A DNA stretch of 64,000 bases from Chlamydiia bacterium. GTDB taxonomy: Bacteria > Chlamydiota > Chlamydiia > Chlamydiales > Simkaniaceae. Positions 15,852 through 25,013 of this stretch are shown here, piece after piece. The DNA lies in NCBI GenBank assembly GCA_022601645.1, contig JAJACH010000002.1, forward strand, positions 310,001 through 374,000. Reading direction: 5' to 3'. The notes under the pieces are model-generated. The model did no database searches, was not told the origin of the DNA, and was given only the letters and a program-made list of their open reading frames with translations. The stretch's first letter is position 1; every line of letters starts with the position of its first letter. The position numbers were made by a program, and so were the translations under genes.

Positions 15852-16088
15852 TTACCTGCTAAAATAGCCTTGTGCCAGTTTGTTTATAATATCGGCTCTT
15901 TCGTCTGGTGATAGCGCTGTCACGTCGTTCATTCTCGTGGTGAGGCCGCATTTTAATTGGAGTTCGCGGATGATGTAAAAGCTGGGTGCTCTCGGCGGTG
16001 GACCGGGAGGTGTTCTTCCTTCGCTAGAGGCCGAATCTTCTCATGGGTGAGAAGGTGGTGGGGAAGGGGGAAGAGGGGGTAATGCCAT
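15852..16088 (-). pseudogene. Interrupted small island gene, 78 codons with an in-frame TGA
   Basis: From ATG at 16088 the frame reads MALPPLPPSPPPSHP, then TGA at 16041-16043, then continues open as EDSASSEG... to a TAA at 15852. The downstream part keeps coding character, and its end, ALSPDERADIINKLAQG, matches the opening helix of the repeat in the 572-aa neighbour. AAAGGAGAG lies 5-6 nt before the ATG inside an inverted repeat, as for that neighbour. It is most simply a recently broken paralog; readthrough or a sequencing error cannot be excluded. Confidence 0.65.
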
Positions 16089-16093
16089 AAAAG

Positions 16094-16132
16094 CTCTCCT
16101 TTGTATGAAGTTATCATTTTAACAAAGGAGAG
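16094..16132 (-). promoter_or_regulatory. 11-bp inverted repeat overlapping the ribosome site of the interrupted gene
   Basis: CTCTCCTTTGT and ACAAAGGAGAG are perfect complements separated by 17 nt; the gene-proximal arm is the ribosome binding site. The arrangement copies that at 15758-15794, with a different arm sequence that still pairs. Covariation between two sites supports a real function. Confidence 0.65.
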
Positions 16133-16155
16133 AGATAAATCTCAATTATTTATAA

Positions 16156-16317
16156 TTAAGGATGAATAGATCTTTGCCTAAGTCGCTCCAGGCGTCCCGT
16201 TTGACACTCCAAGGTGCCCTTTTGATACTCCCCGCCATCAAGTCCCATAAATTCTAGGGAAAGCTCGAAGGCTTTGGGATTAAATAAATTATATTCGAGA
16301 ATATCTTCGATATCCAT
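16156..16317 (-). CDS. Small acidic hypothetical protein, 53 aa
   Basis: MDIEDILEYNLFNPKAFELS... ending RLRQRSIHP. The start is supported by TTGGAGAAG, 3 nt before the ATG at 16317. The N-terminal half is acidic and helical-looking, the C-terminal half basic; there is no membrane segment. Not recognised. It lies between the interrupted paralog and the PrmA-like gene, both on the same strand, with AT-rich TATAATTAAGG at its stop. Confidence 0.55.
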   Translation of the reverse strand: MDIEDILEYNLFNPKAFELSLEFMGLDGGEYQKGTLECQTGRLERLRQRSIHP

Positions 16318-16368
16318 GTTCTTCTCCAAGGTTTGTTTTTTTAAGATATTGGTTACAAGGGCTTTATC

Positions 16369-16390
16369 GTTACGCTCGCCTGAGCGTAAC
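16369..16390. promoter_or_regulatory. Perfect 9-bp hairpin with possible 22-codon leader upstream of the 53-aa gene
   Basis: GTTACGCTC and GAGCGTAAC pair around a 4-nt loop. On the minus strand a short frame from ATG at 16438 (MLGTHLKDTSVKYLMKVTL, plus three residues) ends with its TAA inside this hairpin, about 50 nt before the 53-aa gene. A leader-peptide type control is possible, but nothing beyond the geometry supports it. Confidence 0.4.
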
Positions 16391-16468
16391 CTTCATTAGG
16401 TACTTGACGGAAGTGTCTTTAAGATGTGTGCCTAACATAATATTCTCTTTTGTTACCCTTAATTATAA

Positions 16469-17017
16469 TTAAGATTTCATTAAGACGCAAGCCCATTCGT
16501 CCTCTTGGTGGCGGGAGATGGGGGTGAGAGGAAGAGGGGGTGTATAGGGCTTAGAGGCGAGGAGGCCCGAGATGAGGAAGTAAGAGCCTGGGGCAGGAGA
16601 GACCGATTTGATGGCGTCTTGTTGTTCTAAGGGGATCATGTTCATGAGATAGAGGGCGGGTGTTTTGGTGTGGTAGGTGGGGGAGAAGGTGAGGGGGGCG
16701 TGGTTGAGGATGGCGTTATGGCGGGCGTGGGAAAGTGCGAGGGGGCAGATGTCGATGCCGTGGACGGTTGTGGCGCCGAGGTGGTGGGCGGCGATGGAGA
16801 GGATGCCCGAGCCGCAGCCAATGTCGATGACGGGGCGGTTTTTCACAAGCGGTGCCATGTGGATGAGCATGAGCCTGGTTGTGGGGTGGGAGTAGTCGCC
16901 AAAGCCTGGGCCTGGGTCAAGTGGGAAGGTTTTCCCGTTAAGAAGAGGGATGTGCGCTTGCCCATTTTTGAAGGTTGGGGCGTGGTCTTCCCACTGTTTT
17001 TTCCAATTGATTGACAT
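16469..17017 (-). CDS. PrmA-like SAM-dependent methyltransferase (ribosomal protein L11 methyltransferase family), short form
   Basis: The Rossmann motif VIDIGCGSGILSIAA with the following acidic residue (HGIDICPLA) and the upstream substrate-site motif FGDYSHPTTRLML are those of PrmA, which trimethylates ribosomal protein L11. At about 182 residues it lacks most of the N-terminal substrate-recognition domain of the roughly 290-residue enzyme, so its target may differ. The ATG at 17017 is preferred over a GTG two codons upstream. The 5' end is 34 bp from the divergent tRNA-Arg gene, so it marks the end of the island and a return to core genome. Confidence 0.8.
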   Translation of the reverse strand: MSINWKKQWEDHAPTFKNGQAHIPLLNGKTFPLDPGPGFGDYSHPTTRLMLIHMAPLVKNRPVIDIGCGSGILSIAAHHLGATTVHGIDICPLALSHARHNAILNHAPLTFSPTYHTKTPALYLMNMIPLEQQDAIKSVSPAPGSYFLISGLLASKPYTPPLPLTPISRHQEDEWACVLMKS

Positions 17018-17051
17018 AAACACCTATTTTGTACAGAATTGTAGCACAAAT

Positions 17052-17125
17052 GCACCGGTAGCTCAATTGGATAGAGTACCTGGCTACGGACCAGGAGGTT
17101 TGAGGTTCGAGTCCTCACCGGTGCA
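17052..17125 (+). tRNA. tRNA-Arg (anticodon ACG)
   Basis: 74 nt cloverleaf. Acceptor arms GCACCGG (17052-17058) and CCGGTGC (17118-17124) with discriminator A; D-arm GCTCAATTGGATAGAG; anticodon stem CCTGG/CCAGG with loop CTACGGA, anticodon ACG at 17086-17088; T-arm with TTCGAGT loop. The CCA end is not encoded. A tRNA at the boundary of the accessory island is a typical integration neighbourhood, though no duplicate of its 3' end was seen. Confidence 0.97.
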
Positions 17126-17734
17126 ATGTTACTCGTAGAGATGCGCTCTTGTGGCGAATATGGCACCAATGCCATTTTATTAGCTGACACTGACTCTAAA
17201 AAAGCTGTTTGCATCGATCCTGGCGATGGAGCTTTGGGGTTTTTTCTTGAGAAAGAGGAATGGGATTTTGAGGCGATTTGGCTCACCCACTCTCATTTCG
17301 ACCATATTGCTGATTTAGCAACGCTTAAAGCAAAATATCAGTTGCCCGTTTGGGTTCACCCTCTTGATGAAAAAAATGTATTGAAGCCTGGAAGTGATGG
17401 CCTCAAGTTTGACATTTTGGTGGCGCCGTGCAAGGTGGATCATCATTTTGAGGATGGGATGCGGATGAAGCTTGGAGCGTATGAGTTTGAGGTGTTGCAT
17501 CTGCCAGGTCATTCACCCGGCGGTGTGGCGTTCTACTGCGAGAGCGAAAAATTATTAATCAGCGGCGATGTCCTTTTTAAGGCGGGCTTTGGGCGGGTTG
17601 ATTTACCCCACTCAGACCCGATGAAAATGCGCTCATCAATTAACCGTCTATGCGCTTTGCCTGAAGATACTCTTGTCTATCCTGGGCATGGGGAAACAAC
17701 GACGATTGGTGATGAAGCTTGGAGATATAAATGA
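17126..17734 (+). CDS. MBL-fold metallo-hydrolase (glyoxalase II-like)
   Basis: 202 residues. The metal-binding motif THSHFDH, later GHSPGG, SGDVLF and the terminal PGHGETT are the standard metallo-beta-lactamase ligands in order, closest to small YcbL/glyoxalase II-like hydrolases of thioesters. The first ATG abuts the 3' end of tRNA-Arg; the in-frame ATG at 17141 (MRSCGEYGTN) may be the real start, since no ribosome site could precede the first one outside the tRNA. Its stop overlaps an ATG that once began the peroxiredoxin gene, so the two genes were probably an operon before the ATPase insertion. Confidence 0.85.
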   Translation: MLLVEMRSCGEYGTNAILLADTDSKKAVCIDPGDGALGFFLEKEEWDFEAIWLTHSHFDHIADLATLKAKYQLPVWVHPLDEKNVLKPGSDGLKFDILVAPCKVDHHFEDGMRMKLGAYEFEVLHLPGHSPGGVAFYCESEKLLISGDVLFKAGFGRVDLPHSDPMKMRSSINRLCALPEDTLVYPGHGETTTIGDEAWRYK

Positions 17735-17777
17735 CACTTGTTGGAAAAATAGCAGCGGTCTAAGATTTACCAATTGT
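17728..17777 (+). pseudogene. Remnant of the peroxiredoxin 5' end (left insertion scar)
   Basis: TAAATGACACTTGTTGGAAAAA at 17728-17749 is identical to 19172-19193, the start region of the intact peroxiredoxin gene. After a gap of about 17 nt the similarity resumes (AGCAGCGGTCTAAGATTTA against AGCAGCGATCAAAGATTTA). The ATG here overlaps the MBL gene stop and sits behind a good ribosome site (GGAG), so this is the ancestral position of the gene start. The ATPase gene's last codons now lie on the opposite strand of this remnant. Confidence 0.88.
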
Positions 17778-18954
17778 CTAGTTTGTCTATTAGGTCTTTC
17801 CAAGAAATTGCCATAATATTGTCTGAGAGCATTTGAGGTTGTGGCACGCGGCATACAACGTACGCTATTTTTGCTGTGGGGTATTCGCTTAAAAACAGTT
17901 CTAAGTGTCTTGCGTCTCTTTTCGAGGGGTTTTCGGTCCACTTCACTTCGATGGGTAATAGTTCTTTATTGCGGCTTACTACCCAGTCTACTTCAGGTCC
18001 TGATGAATCTCTCCAAAAATGCACGGTTGGTCTTGTGTCTTGTAAACGTGTCCAGCGGATTAATTCCAGCCCGATAAATTGTTCAAAAAGGTTTCCTAGA
18101 TACTTTTGGGGTAGGGTGGGTTGTTCACGGGCGGCAAGACGACGCAGGCCTAAATCAAAGAGTAAATAACGGGGTGATTTAGTGAGTTTTTTACGGGTTT
18201 TGCTAGATGTATAGGGTTCAACACGTTCAGCAATTAAGCAGTCCTCTAGAATTTGATAATATGCTGCTATCGTTGTGCGGGCAACACCAACATCTTGAGA
18301 AATTTTGTCGAAGTTTACAATGTTGCCAGATTCAATTGCTGAAAGTTGCAAAAAGTTTTCAAAGGCGCCGATATCTCGCACAAGAGCTTCTGCACGCACT
18401 TCGTCTTCAAGGTATAAATCTACATAGGAATCGAGTTCTTCCTCGCGGATGAGGGGGTCTGTTTCTAGGTGGATGGCGGGTAGTGATCCGTAAGTGATTA
18501 GTTCTTCAATAGGTGGGTAGGGGGCTTTGGTCTCGCTGAGCGCTATGGGGTCAAGGTGCAGTTGAATGATTCGACCGGGCAATAAGTTTATGTTTTTGTT
18601 ATGTCTTAGTTTGCGTGCGGAAGATCCTGTTAAAATAAATTGCCCTTGTTTGTTATCGATTAAATACTGAATCCCATCCATTAAGGCGGGGACTTTTTGT
18701 ACTTCGTCGATGATGATAAAGGGAGGTTTACCGTTTGTCTTTTTTAAAGCTTGAACTTCTCTGATAAGTTGGTCGGGATCTGATTCATATTGTCGCCGTA
18801 TTTTTGCGATCAATAAGGTGATTTCTAGGTCGGCTTTGTATTGACTGATCAGGGTTGTTTTACCGGTTTGCCTAGGGCCTAGCAATAACACACTTTTGCC
18901 TCGTTTAAGAGTTCGAGCTAATTTTTCTTGTAATGATCTTTGGATCAATTTCAT
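17767..18954 (-). CDS. AAA ATPase with DUF4143 domain, recently inserted
   Basis: 395 residues from the ATG at 18954, chosen because CGGAGATC lies 7-8 nt upstream; the frame is open to 18996. Walker A GPRQTGKT near the start, Walker B FIIIDEVQ, sensor-like ILTGSSAR, a winged-helix region, and a C-terminal DUF4143 with a PD-(D/E)xK-like arrangement (GPEVDWVV ... LLPIEVKW). This family is common and very mobile in bacteria and archaea; its role is unknown. It points against its neighbours and is bounded by partial duplicates of the peroxiredoxin start, which marks it as an insertion between two formerly adjacent genes. Confidence 0.88.
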   Translation of the reverse strand: MKLIQRSLQEKLARTLKRGKSVLLLGPRQTGKTTLISQYKADLEITLLIAKIRRQYESDPDQLIREVQALKKTNGKPPFIIIDEVQKVPALMDGIQYLIDNKQGQFILTGSSARKLRHNKNINLLPGRIIQLHLDPIALSETKAPYPPIEELITYGSLPAIHLETDPLIREEELDSYVDLYLEDEVRAEALVRDIGAFENFLQLSAIESGNIVNFDKISQDVGVARTTIAAYYQILEDCLIAERVEPYTSSKTRKKLTKSPRYLLFDLGLRRLAAREQPTLPQKYLGNLFEQFIGLELIRWTRLQDTRPTVHFWRDSSGPEVDWVVSRNKELLPIEVKWTENPSKRDARHLELFLSEYPTAKIAYVVCRVPQPQMLSDNIMAISWKDLIDKLDNW

Positions 18955-19174
18955 ACTGGATCTCCGATATATTGCTGCCTTACGCTCTATTTTCATGGAA
19001 AATCGAGTTTAAGGCAACGAATTTCCTTGTCTTTTTGTAACTCTTTTATAGTAAGGAGGGTGCTGTTGGGATTTTCCTTGAGAAAATGTGTGATTTGAGG
19101 GAATATATAGGGGATAAATGGTAAAAACTTTAAATAATGGCATTGGGTTGTCCTGCCATTAAATGGATGGTTAA

Positions 19175-19759
19175 ATGACACTTGTTGGAAAAAAAGCACC
19201 TGGATTTAAAACAGCAGCGATCAAAGATTTACAGATTGTTGAGGATTTTACGTTAGAAGACTTTCACGGTCAGTATGTGGTGTTCTTCTTCTATCCTCTT
19301 GATTTTACGTTTGTTTGTCCAACTGAGTTACACGCTTTTCAGGAAAAGCTGTCTGAGTTTAAAAAGCGCAACTGTCAGGTGATTGGCTGTTCGGTTGATA
19401 GCCAGTATTCACACTTCGCTTGGCTCAATACACCAAAAAATCAAGGTGGCATTGAGGGTGTTGAATATCCGCTTGTGTCTGATTTAAATAAGACCATTGG
19501 TCGCGATTATGGCGTGTTGATTGAAGATGCGGGTGTCACGTTTAGAGGTTTATTCTTAATCGATAAGCAAGGCACGGTAAGGCATGAGGTTGTCAATGAC
19601 TTGCCGCTTGGTCGTTCAGTTGATGAGGCTCTTCGTATGCTTGATGCGCTGATCTTCTTCGAGGAAAATGGCGAGGTTTGTCCAGCGAATTGGCACGAAG
19701 GTGACAAGGCAATGAAGCCTGATCAAGATGGACTGAAAAGCTACTTCGACGTGACGTAA
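19175..19759 (+). CDS. 2-Cys peroxiredoxin (AhpC/Prx1 type)
   Basis: Thiol peroxidase that reduces hydrogen peroxide and organic peroxides. 194 residues. The peroxidatic Cys is in FTFVCPTELHAF and the resolving Cys in GEVCPANWHEG, with the C-terminal helix of the typical 2-Cys class. In C. trachomatis the homolog follows groEL2 (CT604-CT603 as I recall); here the Inc-like island, tRNA, MBL gene and ATPase separate them. The insertion removed the ancestral ribosome site in the MBL gene tail; the present one is a weaker GGATGG. Its 3' end overlaps the convergent 128-aa gene by 19 nt. Confidence 0.93.
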   Translation: MTLVGKKAPGFKTAAIKDLQIVEDFTLEDFHGQYVVFFFYPLDFTFVCPTELHAFQEKLSEFKKRNCQVIGCSVDSQYSHFAWLNTPKNQGGIEGVEYPLVSDLNKTIGRDYGVLIEDAGVTFRGLFLIDKQGTVRHEVVNDLPLGRSVDEALRMLDALIFFEENGEVCPANWHEGDKAMKPDQDGLKSYFDVT

Positions 19760-20127
19760 TCAAATAGATCGTTTTCTTGCACGATGAGAAGGCTTCCAAA
19801 GGTTTGGGTGATGCTATTTGAAGCATCTAGGATTGTTTCATCCCCAACACCTGGAAGGGCTAGGGCTGTGAGCTCTTGAATGGTTTCGTCTTTTAGGATC
19901 TCTTTAAAGCCGAGTAGGTAATCCTCTACGCTAAATCCCTCTTCGTGCACGCGTACAAAGATAAGGGCTCGCTCGTAGAGCAGGGCTTGGACGGACAGTT
20001 CGATCGCGCGACTCTCATCAACGGGATTCCCAACTTGATCCGAAAGTTCGGTGATGTTTTGGCATGGAAGTGGTGTGCCAAATTGCCCCTTCTCCGAGGC
20101 GCCAAATAGTGCAAGTGTCCCCCTCAC
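19741..20127 (-). CDS. Conserved-looking hypothetical protein downstream of enolase, 128 aa
   Basis: Start is GTG at 20127; GAGGGG in the last codons of eno lies 9 nt before it, so the genes are translationally linked. The product (MRGTLALFGASEKGQFGTPLP..., ending DLFDYVTSK) is an acidic soluble protein with a Gly-rich beginning and a long helical middle (SRAIELSVQALLYERALIFVRV shortened here to its first residues SRAIELSVQALL). No motif or family recognised. A link with enolase or peroxide defence is only contextual. Confidence 0.75.
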   Translation of the reverse strand: MRGTLALFGASEKGQFGTPLPCQNITELSDQVGNPVDESRAIELSVQALLYERALIFVRVHEEGFSVEDYLLGFKEILKDETIQELTALALPGVGDETILDASNSITQTFGSLLIVQENDLFDYVTSK

Positions 20128-20133
20128 AGGCCG

Positions 20134-21360
<1,227 letters not shown>

Positions 21361-22395
21361 TTAGTCTTCTTTTGTCAATAGTGCCAAGTACGATTCGTAG
21401 CGCACTTGGGAGAGTTTCCCGTCGTCTACCGCGTCTTTAACCGCGCAGTCGGGCTCGAAAAAATGTTTGCAAGGGCTGAATTTACAGCCTGGGGAAAGGG
21501 CGTCGATGTCTGGAAAATATGAGGCTAGGTTGTCCTTGTCGATTTGCCAAAGCCCAAAGCTTTTGATACCGGGCGTGTCGATGCAAAAGGCGCCGTCTTT
21601 GAGGGGGATGAGTTTGGAGGCGGTTGTTGTATGGGACCCTTTACGTGTTTTTGGAGCAACCTCACCAATTTTCATGTCCATGCCAAGGATTTCATTGAGA
21701 ATCGATGTTTTGCCAACGCCAGATTGTCCGGAGAAGACAGAGGTTTTGTGCTTCATCGCTTTTTTGAGTTTGGCTAGGTTCTTCTTCGTTTTAGCAGATA
21801 CTTCAATGAATTGAATGCCAAGCTTTGAGTAGGCTTTCTTAAAGTCTTTGTAGAAGGCGCTTTTTTCAAGGAGATCGAGCTTATTGATCACGATGATCGG
21901 TTCCATGTTTCCAGAACGTGCGGCAATGATATAGCGATCGATCAGAGAAGGCTTTAAAGTTGGATCGTCAATAGAGGCAACGATAAAGACTTGGTCGATG
22001 TTCGCTGCGATGAGTTGGACCTTCTTGCGAGAGAGATTTTCAGCGCGAGAAAGATGAGATGAGCGCTTTTCGACATAGACAATTGTTGTGTCATCCATCA
22101 GGACAAAATCACCAATAATCACCAGGTTTTTTTGGTGGGAGCGGTCCTTTTTAAGCGCACCTTTTAAAGAGCACAAACGGACCGTGTCTTCTACTTTGAC
22201 TTCAATGCCATCCGAGGTAATCGATAGCACCCGTCCGCGGTCAAAGTCACCTTGCGGAGGAGGAGGATAGGCTTTTTCATCGGTCTTCTTGTATTTTGAG
22301 CGGTCAAGTTTTGAGGCTAAGCGACGCATTTTGCGCGACTCTTTTCGGTCACTTGTGAGAAAGTCTTCTTCTAAGTTTAGGTAGTCGTCGCCCAT
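21361..22395 (-). CDS. rsgA: Ribosome small-subunit biogenesis GTPase RsgA (YjeQ)
   Basis: Circularly permuted GTPase that helps late 30S assembly. 344 residues: an OB-fold region, then G-motifs in permuted order NKLD (G4), GQSGVGKTSIL (G1), DTPG (G3), then the C-terminal zinc motif CKFSPCKHFFEPDC. Its C-terminus precedes eno by 18 bp, while its start overlaps the end of the SpoU methylase gene by 19 nt, giving a run of three co-oriented genes. The basic N-terminus (RKMRRLASKLDRSKYKK) suits rRNA binding. Confidence 0.95.
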   Translation of the reverse strand: MGDDYLNLEEDFLTSDRKESRKMRRLASKLDRSKYKKTDEKAYPPPPQGDFDRGRVLSITSDGIEVKVEDTVRLCSLKGALKKDRSHQKNLVIIGDFVLMDDTTIVYVEKRSSHLSRAENLSRKKVQLIAANIDQVFIVASIDDPTLKPSLIDRYIIAARSGNMEPIIVINKLDLLEKSAFYKDFKKAYSKLGIQFIEVSAKTKKNLAKLKKAMKHKTSVFSGQSGVGKTSILNEILGMDMKIGEVAPKTRKGSHTTTASKLIPLKDGAFCIDTPGIKSFGLWQIDKDNLASYFPDIDALSPGCKFSPCKHFFEPDCAVKDAVDDGKLSQVRYESYLALLTKED

Positions 22396-23099
22396 TGATC
22401 TCCTCGGATTTGATGCATCAAAATACTACCTGCGACTGCGACGTTGAGTGATTCGACACTGCGTGTTTGAATGGTTAAGCGAGTGCCTTTCGCTTCTCTT
22501 GAAAGGCCTTGCCCTTCACTTCCTAAGACCAAAATTAAAGGGCCGTCAAGTGGTGTTGGTGCTTGTCCATTAAGGTCCGCTAAATACGTTTTGTGAGGCA
22601 AAGCGTGCATTTCTTCAAAGCTTACTTTTTGCATTGGCAGTGTGAGAGCAGCGCCCTTTGAGGCGTTTAGAACCTTGTCGTTAAATGGATCGGTTGTGCC
22701 AGGAAGAAGGAGGGCTCCTTCAAACCCAAGTGCTAACGCAGAGCGGATAAGTGTCCCGAGGTTACCTGGATCCTGAATCCCGTCAAATGCGACAAGAAAT
22801 TTTTTGTCAAAAACCGCGTCCCATTTGGGCATTTCGACAACACCTGCGATGCCATCTGGCGAGACTTGACCTGTGATTTTCTTCAAGATCGCATCTGTTG
22901 TAAAAATTTGTTCACTTGGTGTGTAACTTAAATGTGCTTTTTTTTCTTGAATCACAACGGCGGGTTTTAGCTCGTTAACAAGCTTAGAACCAGAGATTAA
23001 TAGAGAGCTGTTTTCATGGCGGTAACGTGCGTTATTCCGCAGTTTAACTAAATGCTTGATAAAGGAGTGTTGCGAGCTCAATATTTCTCGTGTTAACAT
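22377..23099 (-). CDS. SpoU/TrmH-family RNA 2'-O-methyltransferase
   Basis: 240 residues from ATG at 23099 (MLTREILSSQHSFIKHLVKL); the frame is open to 23120 but the longer form would overlap the divergent rsbU start. The SPOUT knot motifs are clear: motif 1 FDGIQDPGNLGTLIRSA, motif 2 LILVLGSEGQGLS and motif 3 SLNVAVAGSILMHQ. The N-terminal substrate-binding part resembles rRNA methylases of the RlmB/TsnR group. It modifies rRNA or tRNA ribose; the exact target is not evident. Confidence 0.9.
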   Translation of the reverse strand: MLTREILSSQHSFIKHLVKLRNNARYRHENSSLLISGSKLVNELKPAVVIQEKKAHLSYTPSEQIFTTDAILKKITGQVSPDGIAGVVEMPKWDAVFDKKFLVAFDGIQDPGNLGTLIRSALALGFEGALLLPGTTDPFNDKVLNASKGAALTLPMQKVSFEEMHALPHKTYLADLNGQAPTPLDGPLILVLGSEGQGLSREAKGTRLTIQTRSVESLNVAVAGSILMHQIRGDQWATTT

Positions 23100-23108
23100 G
23101 CAAGCATC

Positions 23109-25013
23109 ATGACAGATCAAGATTTCAGAGGCAAGAGTGCAATCAAGGGGATAGGTGGGTCGCTTGCCGTGCGTATTTTACTCGTTACCCTCATCTTCTT
23201 AGTCTTCCCCCTCCTCTTCTTATCCGTCATGATGTACATGCACGATTTTGATACCAAAAAGCGGGATAATTTCTTTGCACTAAACCTCATAGCCGATGAG
23301 AAAATGCAAGAAATCAACCACGTTGTGTACGATGCAGGAAATATCTTAAACATCACCCACGACATCATTTTATCTCAAAATCCCAAAGGCGATTATCGAA
23401 ATAGTCTAACTGAAATTAACCTCGCTTTCAAACGCATTGCCGAGCGGAATGGACTGATTGAAATGTTCTATTCACATCTTTGGCCAAATGGGCAATTTGT
23501 TTGTGAAACCTCTTCAAATTCCGCAAGTCTTGGAAAAAATACAACAAAACTTTTCTCCAAATTGCAGCTCACAAAGAAAGACAATTTCTTTTTCTATCAG
23601 GAAGCACCGGATAGAAAGTCGTATGAGTTTTACATTGCCAAACCCATCTACTCTAACCACACCGGCAAGCTCAAGGGTGTGCTCACCTTAATATTCTCCG
23701 CATCCTACTTAGCAGAGCTTCTTGAATCAACCGGACGTTTTTCCTTCCCCATCTCATCGTCTATCTTAAACAAAGATGGGAAAGTCATGGCGTCAACACG
23801 CCCCGACTTCTTTGGACTATCAGTCATTCAGCAAACTTCGGAGAAAAAACCACCGACCGTGAAAGGGAAACATCCCATTGTCCTTGTCCCAGATACTGGT
23901 AACTTCAAGTTTGAGTTTGATAAAGAGGCAAGCATCGCTGTGATCCTTGATTTAGAAGAACAAAACATCTTCTTATTCATCGAAACCTCCGCCAACATCA
24001 ACTTCATTAATATTCAGCGCTACTTCCTCCTCATTTCTGCGTTTATTTTCTCCATCCTCATCATAGGTGGTGGTGGAACCCTTTGGTTTACCTTCCGCAT
24101 CTCAAAACCCCTGCGCCAACTCTGCTACGTCATGGAAGATGTCGCCGAAGGCAATCTCTCCGCGCGCTTTATCCCCGATAAGATGGGCTTTGAAATCAAC
24201 ATCGTTGGTGAGCGGTTTAACCGCATGGTTAACTCCCTTCTCCACAACATGAGCCAAGTGAAAAACGAAAAAGTCGCCCGGGAAATGCTCGCAAAAGAAC
24301 TCAAGATCGGCCAAGAAATTCAAACATCCCTCCTCCCCGTTGAACTCCCAGAATTCGAAGGGGTCGAAATTAGCTCAGGCTTTATGTCAGCTAAAGAGGT
24401 TGGTGGTGACTTCTTCGATTACATCGTGCGGGAAAAAACAGGCGAGCTCATGTTCACTGTCGCTGATACCTCAGGAAAAGGTGTCTTCGCTTGTCTCTAT
24501 TCTCTAGTCCTCCGAAGCCTGCTCCGCTCGTTTGGCAAAAGCGAACAAAACCTTGCCCTCGCTGTCAAAGAAACCAACAACCTTTTTTGCTCTGATACCC
24601 GCGACTCGGGTGTCTTCGTAACGCTCTGGACGGCGTTTTTCCACCCAGAAACCGGCAAGCTGACCTACACCTCCGCTGGCCACTTCCCCGCCATCCTCAA
24701 AAAAGCCTCAGGTGAACTCATCGAACTCACAACATCCGGTATCGCTCTCGGTGTTATCCACCTCGATGAGGTCGAAACCGGCGAGATTACCCTCGAAAAA
24801 GGCGACACCCTGATCCTCTTCACTGACGGCGTTGTCGAGGCCCACGACGCTAAACTTAACCTCTTCGGCATGGATCGCCTAAAAACCCTCCTCGAAAATG
24901 ACCACTCCCCAAAAGGCGCCGATATCGTCCAGAAAATCCTCGACGAAGTGAAAGCTTTTGCCGAAAACACTCATCAGCATGACGACATTACTATTTTAAC
25001 ACTCAAAATTTAG
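23109..25013 (+). CDS. rsbU: RsbU-type PP2C serine phosphatase with extracytoplasmic sensor and HAMP
   Basis: Membrane-bound phosphatase of the partner-switching system that controls a sigma factor. Order in 634 residues: TM1 (about 21-43), a Cache-like periplasmic sensor (about 45-300), TM2 (about 305-327), HAMP (to about 378), coiled coil, and a SpoIIE/PP2C domain with EVGGDFFD (430-437), ADTSGKGV (452-459), TSAGHFPA and FTDGVVEA. Metal-binding Asp residues are all present. Starts divergently from the methylase gene with only 9 bp between start codons. Its stop codon lies inside the left arm of a family 2 repeat. Confidence 0.93.
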   Translation: MTDQDFRGKSAIKGIGGSLAVRILLVTLIFLVFPLLFLSVMMYMHDFDTKKRDNFFALNLIADEKMQEINHVVYDAGNILNITHDIILSQNPKGDYRNSLTEINLAFKRIAERNGLIEMFYSHLWPNGQFVCETSSNSASLGKNTTKLFSKLQLTKKDNFFFYQEAPDRKSYEFYIAKPIYSNHTGKLKGVLTLIFSASYLAELLESTGRFSFPISSSILNKDGKVMASTRPDFFGLSVIQQTSEKKPPTVKGKHPIVLVPDTGNFKFEFDKEASIAVILDLEEQNIFLFIETSANINFINIQRYFLLISAFIFSILIIGGGGTLWFTFRISKPLRQLCYVMEDVAEGNLSARFIPDKMGFEINIVGERFNRMVNSLLHNMSQVKNEKVAREMLAKELKIGQEIQTSLLPVELPEFEGVEISSGFMSAKEVGGDFFDYIVREKTGELMFTVADTSGKGVFACLYSLVLRSLLRSFGKSEQNLALAVKETNNLFCSDTRDSGVFVTLWTAFFHPETGKLTYTSAGHFPAILKKASGELIELTTSGIALGVIHLDEVETGEITLEKGDTLILFTDGVVEAHDAKLNLFGMDRLKTLLENDHSPKGADIVQKILDEVKAFAENTHQHDDITILTLKI

